A stretch of 64,000 nt of DNA from an uncultured bacterium (GCA_934621605.1 CAKTUZ010000008.1:1-64000); one strand, 5' to 3'; positions 53,825 to 63,198 are shown, counted from the stretch's first letter. Made by a program: numbers and translations. The notes: generated by a model not told the origin, from the letters alone.

Positions 53825-54157
53825 TTAGTTTGGTTCAGTTCCGGCGGTCTCTTCGCAAGTATCGGGCGATGCGCTAGAGCCGGGCGAGGAAATTTCTAAA
53901 TAATAGGTACCTTTTATCGGATCCAACTCATCTAAACGCTTGGACAAGGGACGATGTACTTGAGTACAATCTTCCAAAGTAACCGGAGCCGGAGGCTGAG
54001 TGGGATCTTTGGCTTTGTGATCTACGGTTACTCTCAAATACCAAAGACCGTCCTCGCGAAGGTACTCGACATTTTTGACAATTAAGCCAAAAGGTTGAGC
54101 AACAAGGGCGGCTTCCGTGCGGATTAAATTTAGTGTTTTCTCGCTTATTTTCGCCAA
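53825..54157 (-). CDS. rimP: Ribosome maturation factor RimP, C-terminally shortened
   Basis: 110 aa, against about 150 in most bacteria. The N-terminal domain is intact (AQPFGLIVKNVEYLREDGLWYL, VTLEDCTQVHRPLSKRLDE, YYLEISSPG). The sequence then leaves the family at the SPG-LDRPL position and ends SSASPDTCEETAGTEPN. There is no room for the SH3-like C-terminal domain, because nusA begins 17 nt later. It starts at TTG after GGAAG. It may still work through its N-terminal domain or have become non-functional; there is no downstream remnant in another frame. Confidence 0.85.
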   Translation of the reverse strand: MAKISEKTLNLIRTEAALVAQPFGLIVKNVEYLREDGLWYLRVTVDHKAKDPTQPPAPVTLEDCTQVHRPLSKRLDELDPIKGTYYLEISSPGSSASPDTCEETAGTEPN

Positions 54158-54229
54158 GTGGAACTTCCTTCAGAAATGCAAACAATCCCCAACCCGCCAC
54201 CTGTACCTGTTAGCGAACTCCGCTTACAG

Positions 54230-54254
54230 AAAAAAAAGAGCGGACGAACCACTC
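54230..54254 (-). terminator. Attenuator-like terminator in rimP-nusA leader
   Basis: On the minus strand GAGTGG (54254-54249) and CCGCTC (54243-54238) form a 6-bp stem with loop TTCGT, followed by eight T. It lies about 30 nt after the predicted transcription start and 73 nt before rimP. A NusA-sensitive leader terminator at this site is known in Bacillus. Confidence 0.7.
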
Positions 54255-54291
54255 TCCTCACAAACTACAGAAGGCAAATTGAGATAGCTGA

Positions 54292-54320
54292 ACTATAACA
54301 CAGAAAATTGCCAGGTGCAA
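54292..54320 (-). promoter_or_regulatory. Promoter of rimP-nusA-infB operon
   Basis: On the minus strand TTGCAC (54320-54315) and TATAGT (54297-54292) with a 17-bp spacer. Confidence 0.78.
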
Positions 54321-54379
54321 GGCATTGAGTTTGAAGGTATTGTTTGGAAAATTCTATTATTCTTCTAACGCTTAACCAC

Positions 54380-54408
54380 TTGTTTTGTGTGGGGCCAACA
54401 GTTATAAA
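54380..54408 (+). promoter_or_regulatory. Promoter of groES-groEL
   Basis: TTGTTT (54380-54385) and TATAAA (54403-54408) are 17 bp apart, giving a leader of about 175 nt. Confidence 0.6.
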
Positions 54409-54422
54409 TTATAGGCGGGGGA

Positions 54423-54441
54423 GAGCGCTGGGAATGCGCTC
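54423..54441 (+). promoter_or_regulatory. Operator-like palindrome downstream of groES promoter
   Basis: GAGCGC-N7-GCGCTC sits just after the predicted start of transcription, where a heat-shock operator would be. It is not the CIRCE sequence, and no CIRCE element is seen before groES. Confidence 0.4.
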
Positions 54442-54589
54442 ACATAGATTGCACACATAATGAAGGGGACTGGAGGTCTCCTTTTTGATAGTAACTGCAG
54501 TCTGGGAAAGCAAAAGAAATAGCAGCCTCAGGCTGCAGCGGGGGAGTGTTTTGGGGAGCGTGAGCATCCCAGACAATGGAGGTAAGAAA

Positions 54590-54877
54590 ATGTCTAGTAT
54601 TCGTCCTTTAGGCGAGCGCATTATTGTAAAGCCCGCGCCTTCTGAGGAAAAGACCGCTGGCGGTTTGTATATCCCTGAAACGGCCAAAGAAAAGCCCCAA
54701 AAGGGTGAAGTTATAGCCGTTGGCCCCGGTCGCAAATCTGAAGATGGCGAGTATCTTCCTATGGAAGTAAAAGTCGGCGACAAAGTTCTCTACGGTAAAT
54801 ATTCCGGTACCGAGCTTAAATTAGACGGCGAAGTTTACCTCATTATTAAAGAGAGTGATGTTTTGGCCGTTTTATAG
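54590..54877 (+). CDS. groES: Co-chaperonin GroES
   Basis: 95 aa, normal length. [20 protein letters not shown] and [18 protein letters not shown] (mobile loop) and [19 protein letters not shown] are diagnostic. Start at 54590 with TGGAGGTAAG. The 7-subunit lid of the GroEL folding chamber; groEL follows 88 nt later. Confidence 0.98.
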   Translation: MSSIRPLGERIIVKPAPSEEKTAGGLYIPETAKEKPQKGEVIAVGPGRKSEDGEYLPMEVKVGDKVLYGKYSGTELKLDGEVYLIIKESDVLAVL

Positions 54878-54929
54878 AATGCTGTCGCCGGGGGAGCGTA
54901 AGTGATTCTTTTGGGTGCAAGTTAAGTAA

Positions 54930-56591
<1,662 letters not shown>

Positions 56592-56671
56592 TTAAATAGC
56601 TAGCGCTTCCAGGCGGTCGGTCGCTTATGTGTAGGCGTTCGCCGTCTGGTCTAGATGTGGCTTAATTAAAG

Positions 56672-56715
56672 AAAACCGTTTTTGTCGGTTTAGTACCGAC
56701 AGAGGCGGTTTTTTT
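56672..56715 (+). terminator. Intrinsic terminator of groES-groEL
   Basis: AAACCG (56673-56678) pairs with CGGTTT (56705-56710), with an inner GTCGGT/ACCGAC stem, then a T run. A separate GC stem (CCAGGCGG / CCGTCTGG, 56608-56648) lies just before it. The 260 bp from 56716 to 56977 hold no gene that I can see. Confidence 0.85.
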
Positions 56716-56977
56716 ATCTGCTGGAAAAATACTTGTCGAAAGGGGCTGGCCCTCCAGAGGACTGTTTTTTACTATTGGCGCTTTTGTTCGGCTGAGCGTA
56801 TATGAAATTTTGTCTATATACATAAATAATGAGGTTATTTATGGAGATTGGCAAAAATTTGTCTTAAAATTGCAGTTGGCCGAGGGGGAAAATAGTACTG
56901 TTGACAAAAAACTTCCTTTCGTGATTTTTGTAAAGTAAATTTTTATCATATACAAATTAATAGAGGAGGGGGCTTTT

Positions 56978-58315
56978 ATGCCCAAACTTTCTAATCTTGT
57001 AGCTGGGCGCCGCCCTTCAGCTATTCGCAATGCTAGCTCAAAATTTGCAGAGCGAACGGACGGTTGCGAGGCCGTAAATGTCGCTATTGGCAACGTTTCC
57101 TTGCCCATGCATCCGGCTATGATTGAACGCCTGAATAATTTAGATCGCCCTGATAGCCCTTTTTGTGACGGTATAGTTTGTTATGCGCCGACTGTCGGTA
57201 TGCCCGAAACTTGCCAAGCTTTCGCCAATGTGTTGGAATGTAGCGGATTTAATGTAGAAAAATTGCATATACAAATAGTCGACGGCGGCAGCCAAGGCAT
57301 GGAACTAATTATAGCCGGTTGCTGCGGAGATGTCGGTCAAGAGGATCGTCCAGTTTTATTGGTAGACGCTGCCTATACCAATTATCGCTCTTTTGCGCAG
57401 CGTCTAAACCGTCGTGTAGTTTCTATGGCTCGTCGTTTGGATAGTAGTGGCCACTTTAATTTGCCTTCTCTGCATGAAATTGAAAAGATTATCGTCAGAG
57501 AACATCCCGGCGCTTTGGTTATTATTCCTTACGATAATCCTACAGGTCAGTTGTATACTCATCAAATGATCGTCGATTTCGCCAAGCTTTGCGTTAAGTA
57601 TGATTTGTGGTTTGTTTCCGACGAGGCTTATCGCGAATTACATTATGTTAATGGAGTAACTGCTCCGATTAGTCTGTGGGGCGTTACCGAAGATGAAGTG
57701 CCCGGAATTATTGGTCACAGAGTTAGTATTGAGACTACTTCCAAAGCTTGGAACGGTTGTGGTCTGCGCGTGGGTGCTTTAGTTACCGACAGTGAAGAAT
57801 TACACAAACGTTTGGTGGCGGAAAATACGGTAAATCTTTGTACTAATACTATCGGCCAGTGGATTTTCGGAGCTGTAGCCCATTTAAATAGCGAAGAAAT
57901 TCATGCTTGGTTTAATAAACAGCGTCGCTATTATAAGCCTTTAATGCAAAACTTTAATCGCGATATGCGCCAAGCTTTACCTGGAGTAATCGTTAGCCGT
58001 GCCGACGCTTCTTTATACGAAGTGGTCGATTTCCGCGAAATTGTCAACGAAAAATTTAATACGGACGATTTTGTAGTGTGGTGCGCTTCCGAAGGTTATG
58101 TAGAGCGCGAAGGCAAAAAAGTTACCTTGCTGACCGCTCCTATGGCTGAATTTTACAACGTGCCAAAGTTGGAAGATAATCTGGGACGCACCCAATTGCG
58201 CGTGGCTTTTGTAGAAACGCCGGCCAATTTGGCGCGAGTGCCTGATTTACTTAGCAGCTTGTTCCGCGAATATATGCGCTTGCACCCTGAATTGAAGAAA
58301 AAGAAAAATTATTAA
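56978..58315 (+). CDS. PLP-dependent class I/II aminotransferase
   Basis: 445 aa. Motifs: VDGGSQGMELIIAGCC (cofactor-binding start), IPYDNPTGQLYTHQ with the conserved Asn, SDEAYRELHYV with Asp and Tyr, and the Schiff-base Lys in ETTSKAWNGCGLRVGALV. Fold-type I enzymes of this kind transaminate aspartate, aromatic or other amino acids; the substrate cannot be told. A GAGGAGGGGG site precedes the ATG, and TTGACA at 56901 may be part of its promoter. Confidence 0.9.
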   Translation: MPKLSNLVAGRRPSAIRNASSKFAERTDGCEAVNVAIGNVSLPMHPAMIERLNNLDRPDSPFCDGIVCYAPTVGMPETCQAFANVLECSGFNVEKLHIQIVDGGSQGMELIIAGCCGDVGQEDRPVLLVDAAYTNYRSFAQRLNRRVVSMARRLDSSGHFNLPSLHEIEKIIVREHPGALVIIPYDNPTGQLYTHQMIVDFAKLCVKYDLWFVSDEAYRELHYVNGVTAPISLWGVTEDEVPGIIGHRVSIETTSKAWNGCGLRVGALVTDSEELHKRLVAENTVNLCTNTIGQWIFGAVAHLNSEEIHAWFNKQRRYYKPLMQNFNRDMRQALPGVIVSRADASLYEVVDFREIVNEKFNTDDFVVWCASEGYVEREGKKVTLLTAPMAEFYNVPKLEDNLGRTQLRVAFVETPANLARVPDLLSSLFREYMRLHPELKKKKNY

Positions 58316-58366
58316 AACTAACATATACGTTTTGTTGGCATTGATTCATCACCGATAGAGCACGAA

Positions 58367-58407
58367 CAGCCCATCTCGCCCAAAAGCATAGATGGGCTGC
58401 TTTGCTT
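58367..58407 (+). terminator. Intrinsic terminator after the aminotransferase
   Basis: CAGCCCATCT (58367-58376) pairs with AGATGGGCTG (58390-58399), followed by CTTTGCTTTT. A near copy follows yoeB at 59011. Confidence 0.82.
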
Positions 58408-58441
58408 TTGTTATGAGAGGAACAGCAATTGGTAAAGACAG

Positions 58442-58470
58442 TTGACGTACGTAAAAAAGTACGTTATTGT
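58442..58470 (+). promoter_or_regulatory. Promoter with overlapping operator of yefM-yoeB
   Basis: TTGACG (58442-58447), a 17-bp spacer, and TATTGT (58465-58470). The inverted repeat ACGTAC-N8-GTACGT (58445-58464) covers the -35 and spacer, a natural site for autorepression by the YefM-YoeB complex. Confidence 0.75.
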
Positions 58471-58489
58471 TTTGCTGAGGTGATGAGTC

Positions 58490-58738
58490 ATGCTAAATAC
58501 GAATGCCACAGCTTTTAGAAAAGATATTTATAATATTCTTGCGCAGACCATTAAATATAATGAGCCGGTGTCTATATCAACTAAAGATGGTGAAGCCGTT
58601 CTTTTGAGCCGCTCGGACTATGATAATCTAATGGAAACACTTTATTTAGTATCCATACCTGGGATGAGAGAAAAATTAATAGATGGAATGAATACTCCGC
58701 TTGAAGATTGTGTTGACGAAAATTTAGTTGATTGGTGA
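58490..58738 (+). CDS. yefM: Phd/YefM-family antitoxin
   Basis: 82 aa. The N-terminal fold shows TAFRKDIYNILAQTIKYNEPV and the conserved VSISTKDGEAVLLSRSDYDNLMETLYL. It is the DNA-binding antitoxin that neutralises the downstream YoeB-like toxin and represses the operon. A GAGGTGATGAG site precedes the ATG, and the stop codon overlaps the toxin ATG by one base. Confidence 0.93.
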   Translation: MLNTNATAFRKDIYNILAQTIKYNEPVSISTKDGEAVLLSRSDYDNLMETLYLVSIPGMREKLIDGMNTPLEDCVDENLVDW

Positions 58739-59001
58739 TGTTTAGAGTAATTTTTACTAAGACCGCTCTCAAAGATGTTGCGAATTTAAAAGCGGCGCGT
58801 TTAGATAAGAATGCTAAAGCTTTAATAGAAGTAATAAAAAATAATCCATATCAAATACCACCACCATACGAAAAGTTACTTGGTAGTTTATCTGGACTGT
58901 ATTCTCGGAGGATAAATATTAAACATAGGTTAGTGTATGAAGTATACGAACCGGAAGGGGTTATAAAAATTCTTTCCTTGTGGTCGCATTACGAACGATA
59001 A
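58738..59001 (+). CDS. yoeB: YoeB/Txe-family mRNA endonuclease toxin
   Basis: 87 aa. A RelE-fold ribosome-dependent ribonuclease: MFRVIFTKTALKDVANLKAA at the start, GLYSRRINIKHRLVYEVYE, and the end ILSLWSHYER, the YoeB signature with catalytic His-Tyr. The start ATG 58738 overlaps the yefM stop (TGATG), the usual coupling. Confidence 0.93.
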   Translation: MFRVIFTKTALKDVANLKAARLDKNAKALIEVIKNNPYQIPPPYEKLLGSLSGLYSRRINIKHRLVYEVYEPEGVIKILSLWSHYER

Positions 59002-59010
59002 TATATAAAA

Positions 59011-59049
59011 CAGCCTATCTCGCTAAAAAAGCGCCGATGGGCTGTTTTT
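59011..59049 (+). terminator. Intrinsic terminator after yoeB
   Basis: CAGCCTATC (59011-59019) pairs with GATGGGCTG (59036-59044), with an inner CGCT/AGCG stem, then TTTTT. It resembles the terminator at 58367-58399 in sequence. Confidence 0.82.
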
Positions 59050-59128
59050 ATGTTAGGCTCTAGCTTTATAACCTAAATTTTTGCTTTTAACATTGCCAAT
59101 GTTATAGGTAATTTTTTATGTTATAATT
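59041..59128 (+). repeat. Direct repeat copy 1 flanking the AbiE-like cassette
   Basis: About 88 bp beginning GCTGTTTTTATGTTAGGC, nearly identical to 60874-60962. It includes the palindrome TAACATT-GCC-AATGTTA and the -10 box that drives the cassette. Confidence 0.92.
59088..59127 (+). promoter_or_regulatory. Operator palindrome and -10 box of the AbiE-like cassette
   Basis: TAACATT-GCC-AATGTTA (59088-59104) covers the -35 position, and TATAAT lies at 59122-59127. The ATG at 59137 is only 9 nt beyond the -10 box, so the mRNA would be nearly leaderless. Confidence 0.6.
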
Positions 59129-59136
59129 AGCACGCT

Positions 59137-60093
59137 ATGGATTGTATTACGCGTTTGCTGGGAACTAAAGTAAAATGTGAGCTCTGGTCGCATGAAAAAG
59201 AGCTGCCTTATTTTATGTTGGACTTTTATAGTTGCCAATTGGCCTCAATTGAAGGAGCAAAAGCTATATTTTTATATCCGAATTCAGCAGAAAATCTGGA
59301 GAGGCCAAATTCTATAAAGAAAAGGATAGCCAAAATTCAATCACTTGAGCCTTTGCCTGTCGTAATAGTCAGTAAAATGCTTACTAGATGGCATGTGCAA
59401 AGTTTTTTAAAAGACAGAATACCTTTTGTCATCCCTGAAAAGCAGATCTATTTGCCTTTTATTGGTGTAGCTTTGCAAAATAAATTTGCTGCAGAAAATA
59501 AAATAGTTGAAAGATTTCAACCAGCTGCACAAATGCTTTTTCTTAGTTACATGTATGGTACTTCGCAAGAATTACTTTTGAGTGCAGTTGCTAAACAAAT
59601 TGGCTTTTCTGCTATGACTGCCAGTCGTGCTGCTAAACAATTGGAACAAACTGGCCTTTTTTATAGTTATAAATGTGGTGTTAATAAGCTAATAGGCAGC
59701 AAACTTAGTAGCGAAAAGTTAAAATTATTTATAAAAATAAAGCCATTTTTAATTTCTCCAGTGAGAAAAAAAATTTATGTATGGAATAAAACTGAGTTGA
59801 GTTATTGGCCAATATCGAGCATATCTGCTTTAGCTGAACATACTATGATTAATAGCTCGGAGACAAAATGCTATGCTGCTAGTTCTAGTTCAGCTTTTAA
59901 GAATGAACATTTTACAGAACAATTAGTTGATGATAGCCAACAAAGTGAAGTTGAGATATGGAAGTACGACCCGCAGATTTTTGCTAGGAATGGTATTGTT
60001 GATGCTATCTCTTTAGCTATGTCTTTAAAAAATGAACAGGATGAGCGCATACAAAATGCTGTGGAAGAGCTGCTGTATAGAACTTTGAGGTGA
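59137..60093 (+). CDS. Winged-helix AbiEi-like antitoxin/regulator
   Basis: 318 aa. Residues 140-190 form a MarR-like winged helix (LLSAVAKQIGFSAMTASRAA with KQLEQTGLFYSYK), preceded by an about 135-residue domain with LPYFMLDFYSCQLASIEGAK and KDRIPFVIPEKQIYLPFIGV. The C-terminal half (NPVR-like SPVRKKIYVWNKTELSYWP and EIWKYDPQIFA) is of unknown fold. The winged helix is central rather than N-terminal as in classical AbiEi. It precedes a nucleotidyltransferase gene by 4 nt, so it is probably the antitoxin and repressor of that pair. The coding region is AT-rich. Confidence 0.65.
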   Translation: MDCITRLLGTKVKCELWSHEKELPYFMLDFYSCQLASIEGAKAIFLYPNSAENLERPNSIKKRIAKIQSLEPLPVVIVSKMLTRWHVQSFLKDRIPFVIPEKQIYLPFIGVALQNKFAAENKIVERFQPAAQMLFLSYMYGTSQELLLSAVAKQIGFSAMTASRAAKQLEQTGLFYSYKCGVNKLIGSKLSSEKLKLFIKIKPFLISPVRKKIYVWNKTELSYWPISSISALAEHTMINSSETKCYAASSSSAFKNEHFTEQLVDDSQQSEVEIWKYDPQIFARNGIVDAISLAMSLKNEQDERIQNAVEELLYRTLR

Positions 60094-60097
60094 AAAA

Positions 60098-60853
60098 ATG
60101 GTGCCAGGTTTAGTAAGTTTTCAAGAATGGTTCTTAGATTTTGAAGAGCAGTATGTGATAATCGGCGGTACTGCATGTGAATTATTGATGAATGATGTTG
60201 GGTTAGAATTTAGAGCCACTAAAGATATAGATTTGGTTCTAATAGTGGAGGCTATAACTAAACAATTTGGTGAACGTCTGTGGGAATATGTTAAACAAGC
60301 TGGGTATGAACATATAAATAAAAGCACCAATCAGCCTCAGTTTTATCGCTTTTCAAAGCCCAAAAGCAACGCCTATCCCTATATGATTGAGTTATTCGCT
60401 AAAAACACGAATGTCGTATCTATAGCAAACGATGCTGTGTTAGCTCCAATTCATTTTGATGATTCGTTATCTAGTTTATCGGCAATTTTGCTTAATGAAG
60501 AGTATTACGAACTTCTGCACAGAGGAAAAGTTTTAATTAATGGCCTTTCTGTTCTAGATGTTGGCTCCTTAATAATTTTTAAAGCAAAGGCTTGGTTAGA
60601 CTTATCTAATAGGAAAGCCAAAGGGGAAAATATTGACAGCAAAGATATTCGCAAACACAGAAATGATATATTTAAACTTTCTAATTTGCTGACACCAAGC
60701 ACCAGAGTAGTTGTATCTAGTCAGATAAAAAAAGAGTTTGAGTGCTTTCTTGAGTCAATGCAAACTGAAGATGTACAACTTAAACAACTGGGAATAAAGA
60801 GAGACAAAAGCACAGTTTTAAAAACTTTGAGCGATTTATGCTGCATTTACTAA
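60098..60853 (+). CDS. AbiEii-like nucleotidyltransferase (putative toxin)
   Basis: 251 aa. The polymerase-beta-type core is visible: EQYVIIGGTACELLM and TKDIDLVLIVE, giving the GG(x)A and D-x-D pair, followed by IIFKAKAWLDLSNRK and KDIRKHRNDIFKLS, typical of AbiEii-related proteins. Such enzymes add nucleotides to tRNA or other targets and arrest growth on phage infection. The start ATG follows GAGGTG. It is translated with the winged-helix gene. Target and toxicity are inferred. Confidence 0.8.
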   Translation: MVPGLVSFQEWFLDFEEQYVIIGGTACELLMNDVGLEFRATKDIDLVLIVEAITKQFGERLWEYVKQAGYEHINKSTNQPQFYRFSKPKSNAYPYMIELFAKNTNVVSIANDAVLAPIHFDDSLSSLSAILLNEEYYELLHRGKVLINGLSVLDVGSLIIFKAKAWLDLSNRKAKGENIDSKDIRKHRNDIFKLSNLLTPSTRVVVSSQIKKEFECFLESMQTEDVQLKQLGIKRDKSTVLKTLSDLCCIY

Positions 60854-60873
60854 TAAGCATAAAGCACCCGACA

Positions 60874-60962
60874 GCTGTTTTTTTATGTTAGGCTCTAGCT
60901 TTATAACCTAAATTTTTGCTTTTAACATTGATAATGTTATAAGCAATTTTTTATGCTATAAC
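60874..60962 (+). repeat. Direct repeat copy 2 flanking the AbiE-like cassette
   Basis: Matches 59041-59128 with few differences, keeping the palindrome as TAACATT-GAT-AATGTTA. No gene follows the promoter copy before tRNA-Tyr. Confidence 0.92.
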
Positions 60963-61015
60963 CCATATTTAAGAGCGCTGTGTAAAAAATCTGTGCATTT
61001 TTAGCTCGTATCATA

Positions 61016-61044
61016 TTGACAGTCGAGCTTACTTTGTGTAATAT
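61016..61044 (+). promoter_or_regulatory. Promoter of tRNA-Tyr
   Basis: TTGACA (61016-61021), a 17-bp spacer, and TAATAT (61039-61044), 12 nt before the mature tRNA. Confidence 0.82.
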
Positions 61045-61056
61045 ACTCCACGTTAC

Positions 61057-61143
61057 GGGTACGTGGCAGAGTGGACAATTGCATCAGACTGTAAATCTGA
61101 CGCGCGACGCGCTACAGAGGTTCGAATCCTTTCGTGCCCACCA
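61057..61143 (+). tRNA. tRNA-Tyr (anticodon GTA)
   Basis: 87 nt class II tRNA. Acceptor GGGTACG pairs with CGTGCCC, followed by A and an encoded CCA. The anticodon arm is TCAGA-CTGTAAA-TCTGA, with a long variable arm and T loop TTCGAAT. Confidence 0.97.
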
Positions 61144-61158
61144 TATAAGAAAAGAAAG

Positions 61159-61192
61159 TCCGAGTCGGCAAGAGCTGACCCGGATTTTTTTT
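61159..61192 (+). terminator. Intrinsic terminator after tRNA-Tyr
   Basis: TCCG-A-GTCGGC pairs with GCTGAC-C-CGGA around a 4-nt loop, followed by eight T. Confidence 0.8.
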
Positions 61193-61295
61193 GTTTATGG
61201 CGTATTTGAACTTAAAGCAATTTCTCTCACCAGTGGTGAGAGAATTAGATCCAGTTTTGGTGAGAGAAATTTCCTAAAGCTAGGGGAGCGCGAGC

Positions 61296-62295
61296 ATGGA
61301 TAAAGATTTAGTTGTATCAGGGCAAAATTTCGACGATATTTTAGCTATTGTTAGCAACGCACGCTTGCGAGCTGCCCAAGCTGTCAATGCCGAACTAATC
61401 AATATGTATTGGGAAATAGGTTCCTATATCAGCCAACGAGTCAAAAATATGGGCTGGGGGACGCAGTGTAGTAGCCGATTTTTCCGCTTTTTTGCAAAGG
61501 CAAGAGTCCTCTTGCAAAGGCTTTTCCGCGCAAAACATTTGGCGAATGAAGCAATTTTACGAAACATACTGCCAAAATGAAAAACTCTCGCTATTGGTGA
61601 GAGAAATTTCTTGGAGCAACAATTTGCTGATTATGGTTGGTTGCAAAAACGACCAAGCGCGTGAGTTCTACATTAGGTTATGCATTAAATATCACTACAC
61701 AAAAAGAGAACTTGAGCGCCAAATAAATAGCATGTTATATGAGCGCTCTATGCTTTCTCAAGAAAAATATAAGGCAGTTTTGGCTAAAAATGAGGGCTTA
61801 ACCGCTTTGCGTGACGCTTATGTTTTTGAATTTTTAGATTTGCCAGAATCTTATAAAGAAAAAGATTTGCGCCGTCAAATAGTCTCTAATTTAAAAGATT
61901 TCATTCTCGAATTTGGCAAAGACTTTGCTTTTGTGGGAGAAGAATATCGCTTGCAGGTTGGCAATACCGATTTCTTCATCGATTTGTTGTTCTACAATCG
62001 TGTACTCTCTTGCTTGGTGGCTATTGAATTGAAGATTGGAATTTTTAAGCCCGAGCATTTAGGTCAGCTCAATTTCTATTTAGAAGCTTTAGATCGTGAT
62101 GTAAAGTTGCCCAACGAAAATCCCAGCGTAGGCCTAATTCTTTGTACTAGCAAAGATGATGCCGTCGTTGAGTATGCCTTAAGTAGAAGTTTGTCTCCAG
62201 CTATGGTCGCTGATTATACTTTGCATTTGCCTAAAAAAGAAATATTGGCCAACAAATTGCGCGAATTAGCCGATTTAGCAGACGAAGGCAAATAA
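61296..62295 (+). pseudogene. DUF1016/YhcG-type PDDEXK nuclease, frameshifted
   Basis: One family member read in two frames. Frame 1 from ATG 61296 (AGGGGAG upstream) gives the N-terminus DDILAIVSNARLRAAQAVNA and INMYWEIGSYISQRVKNMGW. At the G5 run 61456-61460 the frame breaks, and the +1 frame continues RSVVADFSAFLQRQES, FSAQNIWRMKQFYETY, LLVREISWSNNLLIM, and the nuclease domain NTDFFIDLLFYNRVLSCLVA with IELKIG (ExK) and LGQLNFYLEALDRD. One base too many in the G run explains the break. The nuclease half is otherwise intact. Could be decay, a base-call error, or slippage-regulated. Confidence 0.85.
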
Positions 62296-62367
62296 CCAAG
62301 TTATTAACTTTTAGCTACTATTTTAGGTTATAATAAAAATGATAATAAATAAGGCTTGGTAAAAATT

Positions 62368-63198
62368 ATGCTGCTTAAAGAATTACAAGAAAAATTGGCC
62401 GATAAGTTTTGGCCTATAATCGGTTTTTTGTCTTTTTGTGCAGTTGTGGCTTTCACTGTTTATTGTTGTAAAGAGCAAAGCAATCAAGAAGAATTTGTGG
62501 CTAAGCTGCCGCAAATTAATAGTCGAGCTGAACTAGACAAAGCTTTGCAAGAGCAGCCTGCACTTTATGTCGTAATGAAAGCGCCTATTAGCGGTCAGGC
62601 GGCCAACGATCCTTTTCATATTTTGGCCAATCCTCAAGTGGCCGTTTACTATCGTCATGAAGCATACCAAGAACACGAAGAATACGATTCCGACGATAAC
62701 GATTATGGGACAACTAGCTACAGTTGGGTTAAAGTACGCGGAAGCTTGTTGCATAAATCTAAGCAAACTTATATTTATGACAATGTGCCCTTAGATATTG
62801 TTCCCTGTCAAATTAGTAATTGGGAAGCTGTTCGAGATTTGAAAGAGTTGAGCGCCGATTTCCAGGAGGCGGACAGAAAGATCAACTTTGCTTCTGGCAA
62901 CTTCTTTTATCCGCAAGGGCGTGGCAACTATGAGGATAATGAACGCTATGGTATCTATGTGGTCAAGCAAAAGGCGCCTGTCAGTTTTTTTGCCCAAATT
63001 GGTCAGGGGCAAGTTAAGGTTTGTGCTGTAGGGAAAGACAGACAGCTTTTATTTACAGCTGAAGATAAGCCTGCTGTCATTGTTAATGGTGAAAAGAAAG
63101 ATTTGGCTTACGGACTTTATGAAAGCTGTATTGGCTGGCTAATTGGCGTTTGGGCAGCTTTTATTTCTGCTGTAGCTATGTATAAAATTTTGAAATGA
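62368..63198 (+). CDS. Membrane protein with N- and C-terminal helices
   Basis: 276 aa from ATG 62368 (a TTG lies four codons earlier). Hydrophobic segments near 14-34 (PIIGFLSFCAVVAFTVYCC) and at the C-terminus (SCIGWLIGVWAAFISAVAMY) flank a 210-residue soluble region with APISGQAANDPFHILANPQV and two strand-rich halves. The layout recalls GIDE-type membrane proteins, but this is only a resemblance. It follows the nuclease pseudogene and converges on the Panacea pair. Confidence 0.6.
   Translation: MLLKELQEKLADKFWPIIGFLSFCAVVAFTVYCCKEQSNQEEFVAKLPQINSRAELDKALQEQPALYVVMKAPISGQAANDPFHILANPQVAVYYRHEAYQEHEEYDSDDNDYGTTSYSWVKVRGSLLHKSKQTYIYDNVPLDIVPCQISNWEAVRDLKELSADFQEADRKINFASGNFFYPQGRGNYEDNERYGIYVVKQKAPVSFFAQIGQGQVKVCAVGKDRQLLFTAEDKPAVIVNGEKKDLAYGLYESCIGWLIGVWAAFISAVAMYKILK

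Noticed and set aside
54300..54590. CIRCE heat-shock element before groES
   Set aside because: TTAGCACTC/GAGTGCTAA is not present; only a different palindrome is seen.
61016..61303. 95-codon frame across tRNA-Tyr
   Set aside because: It runs through the tRNA and its terminator.
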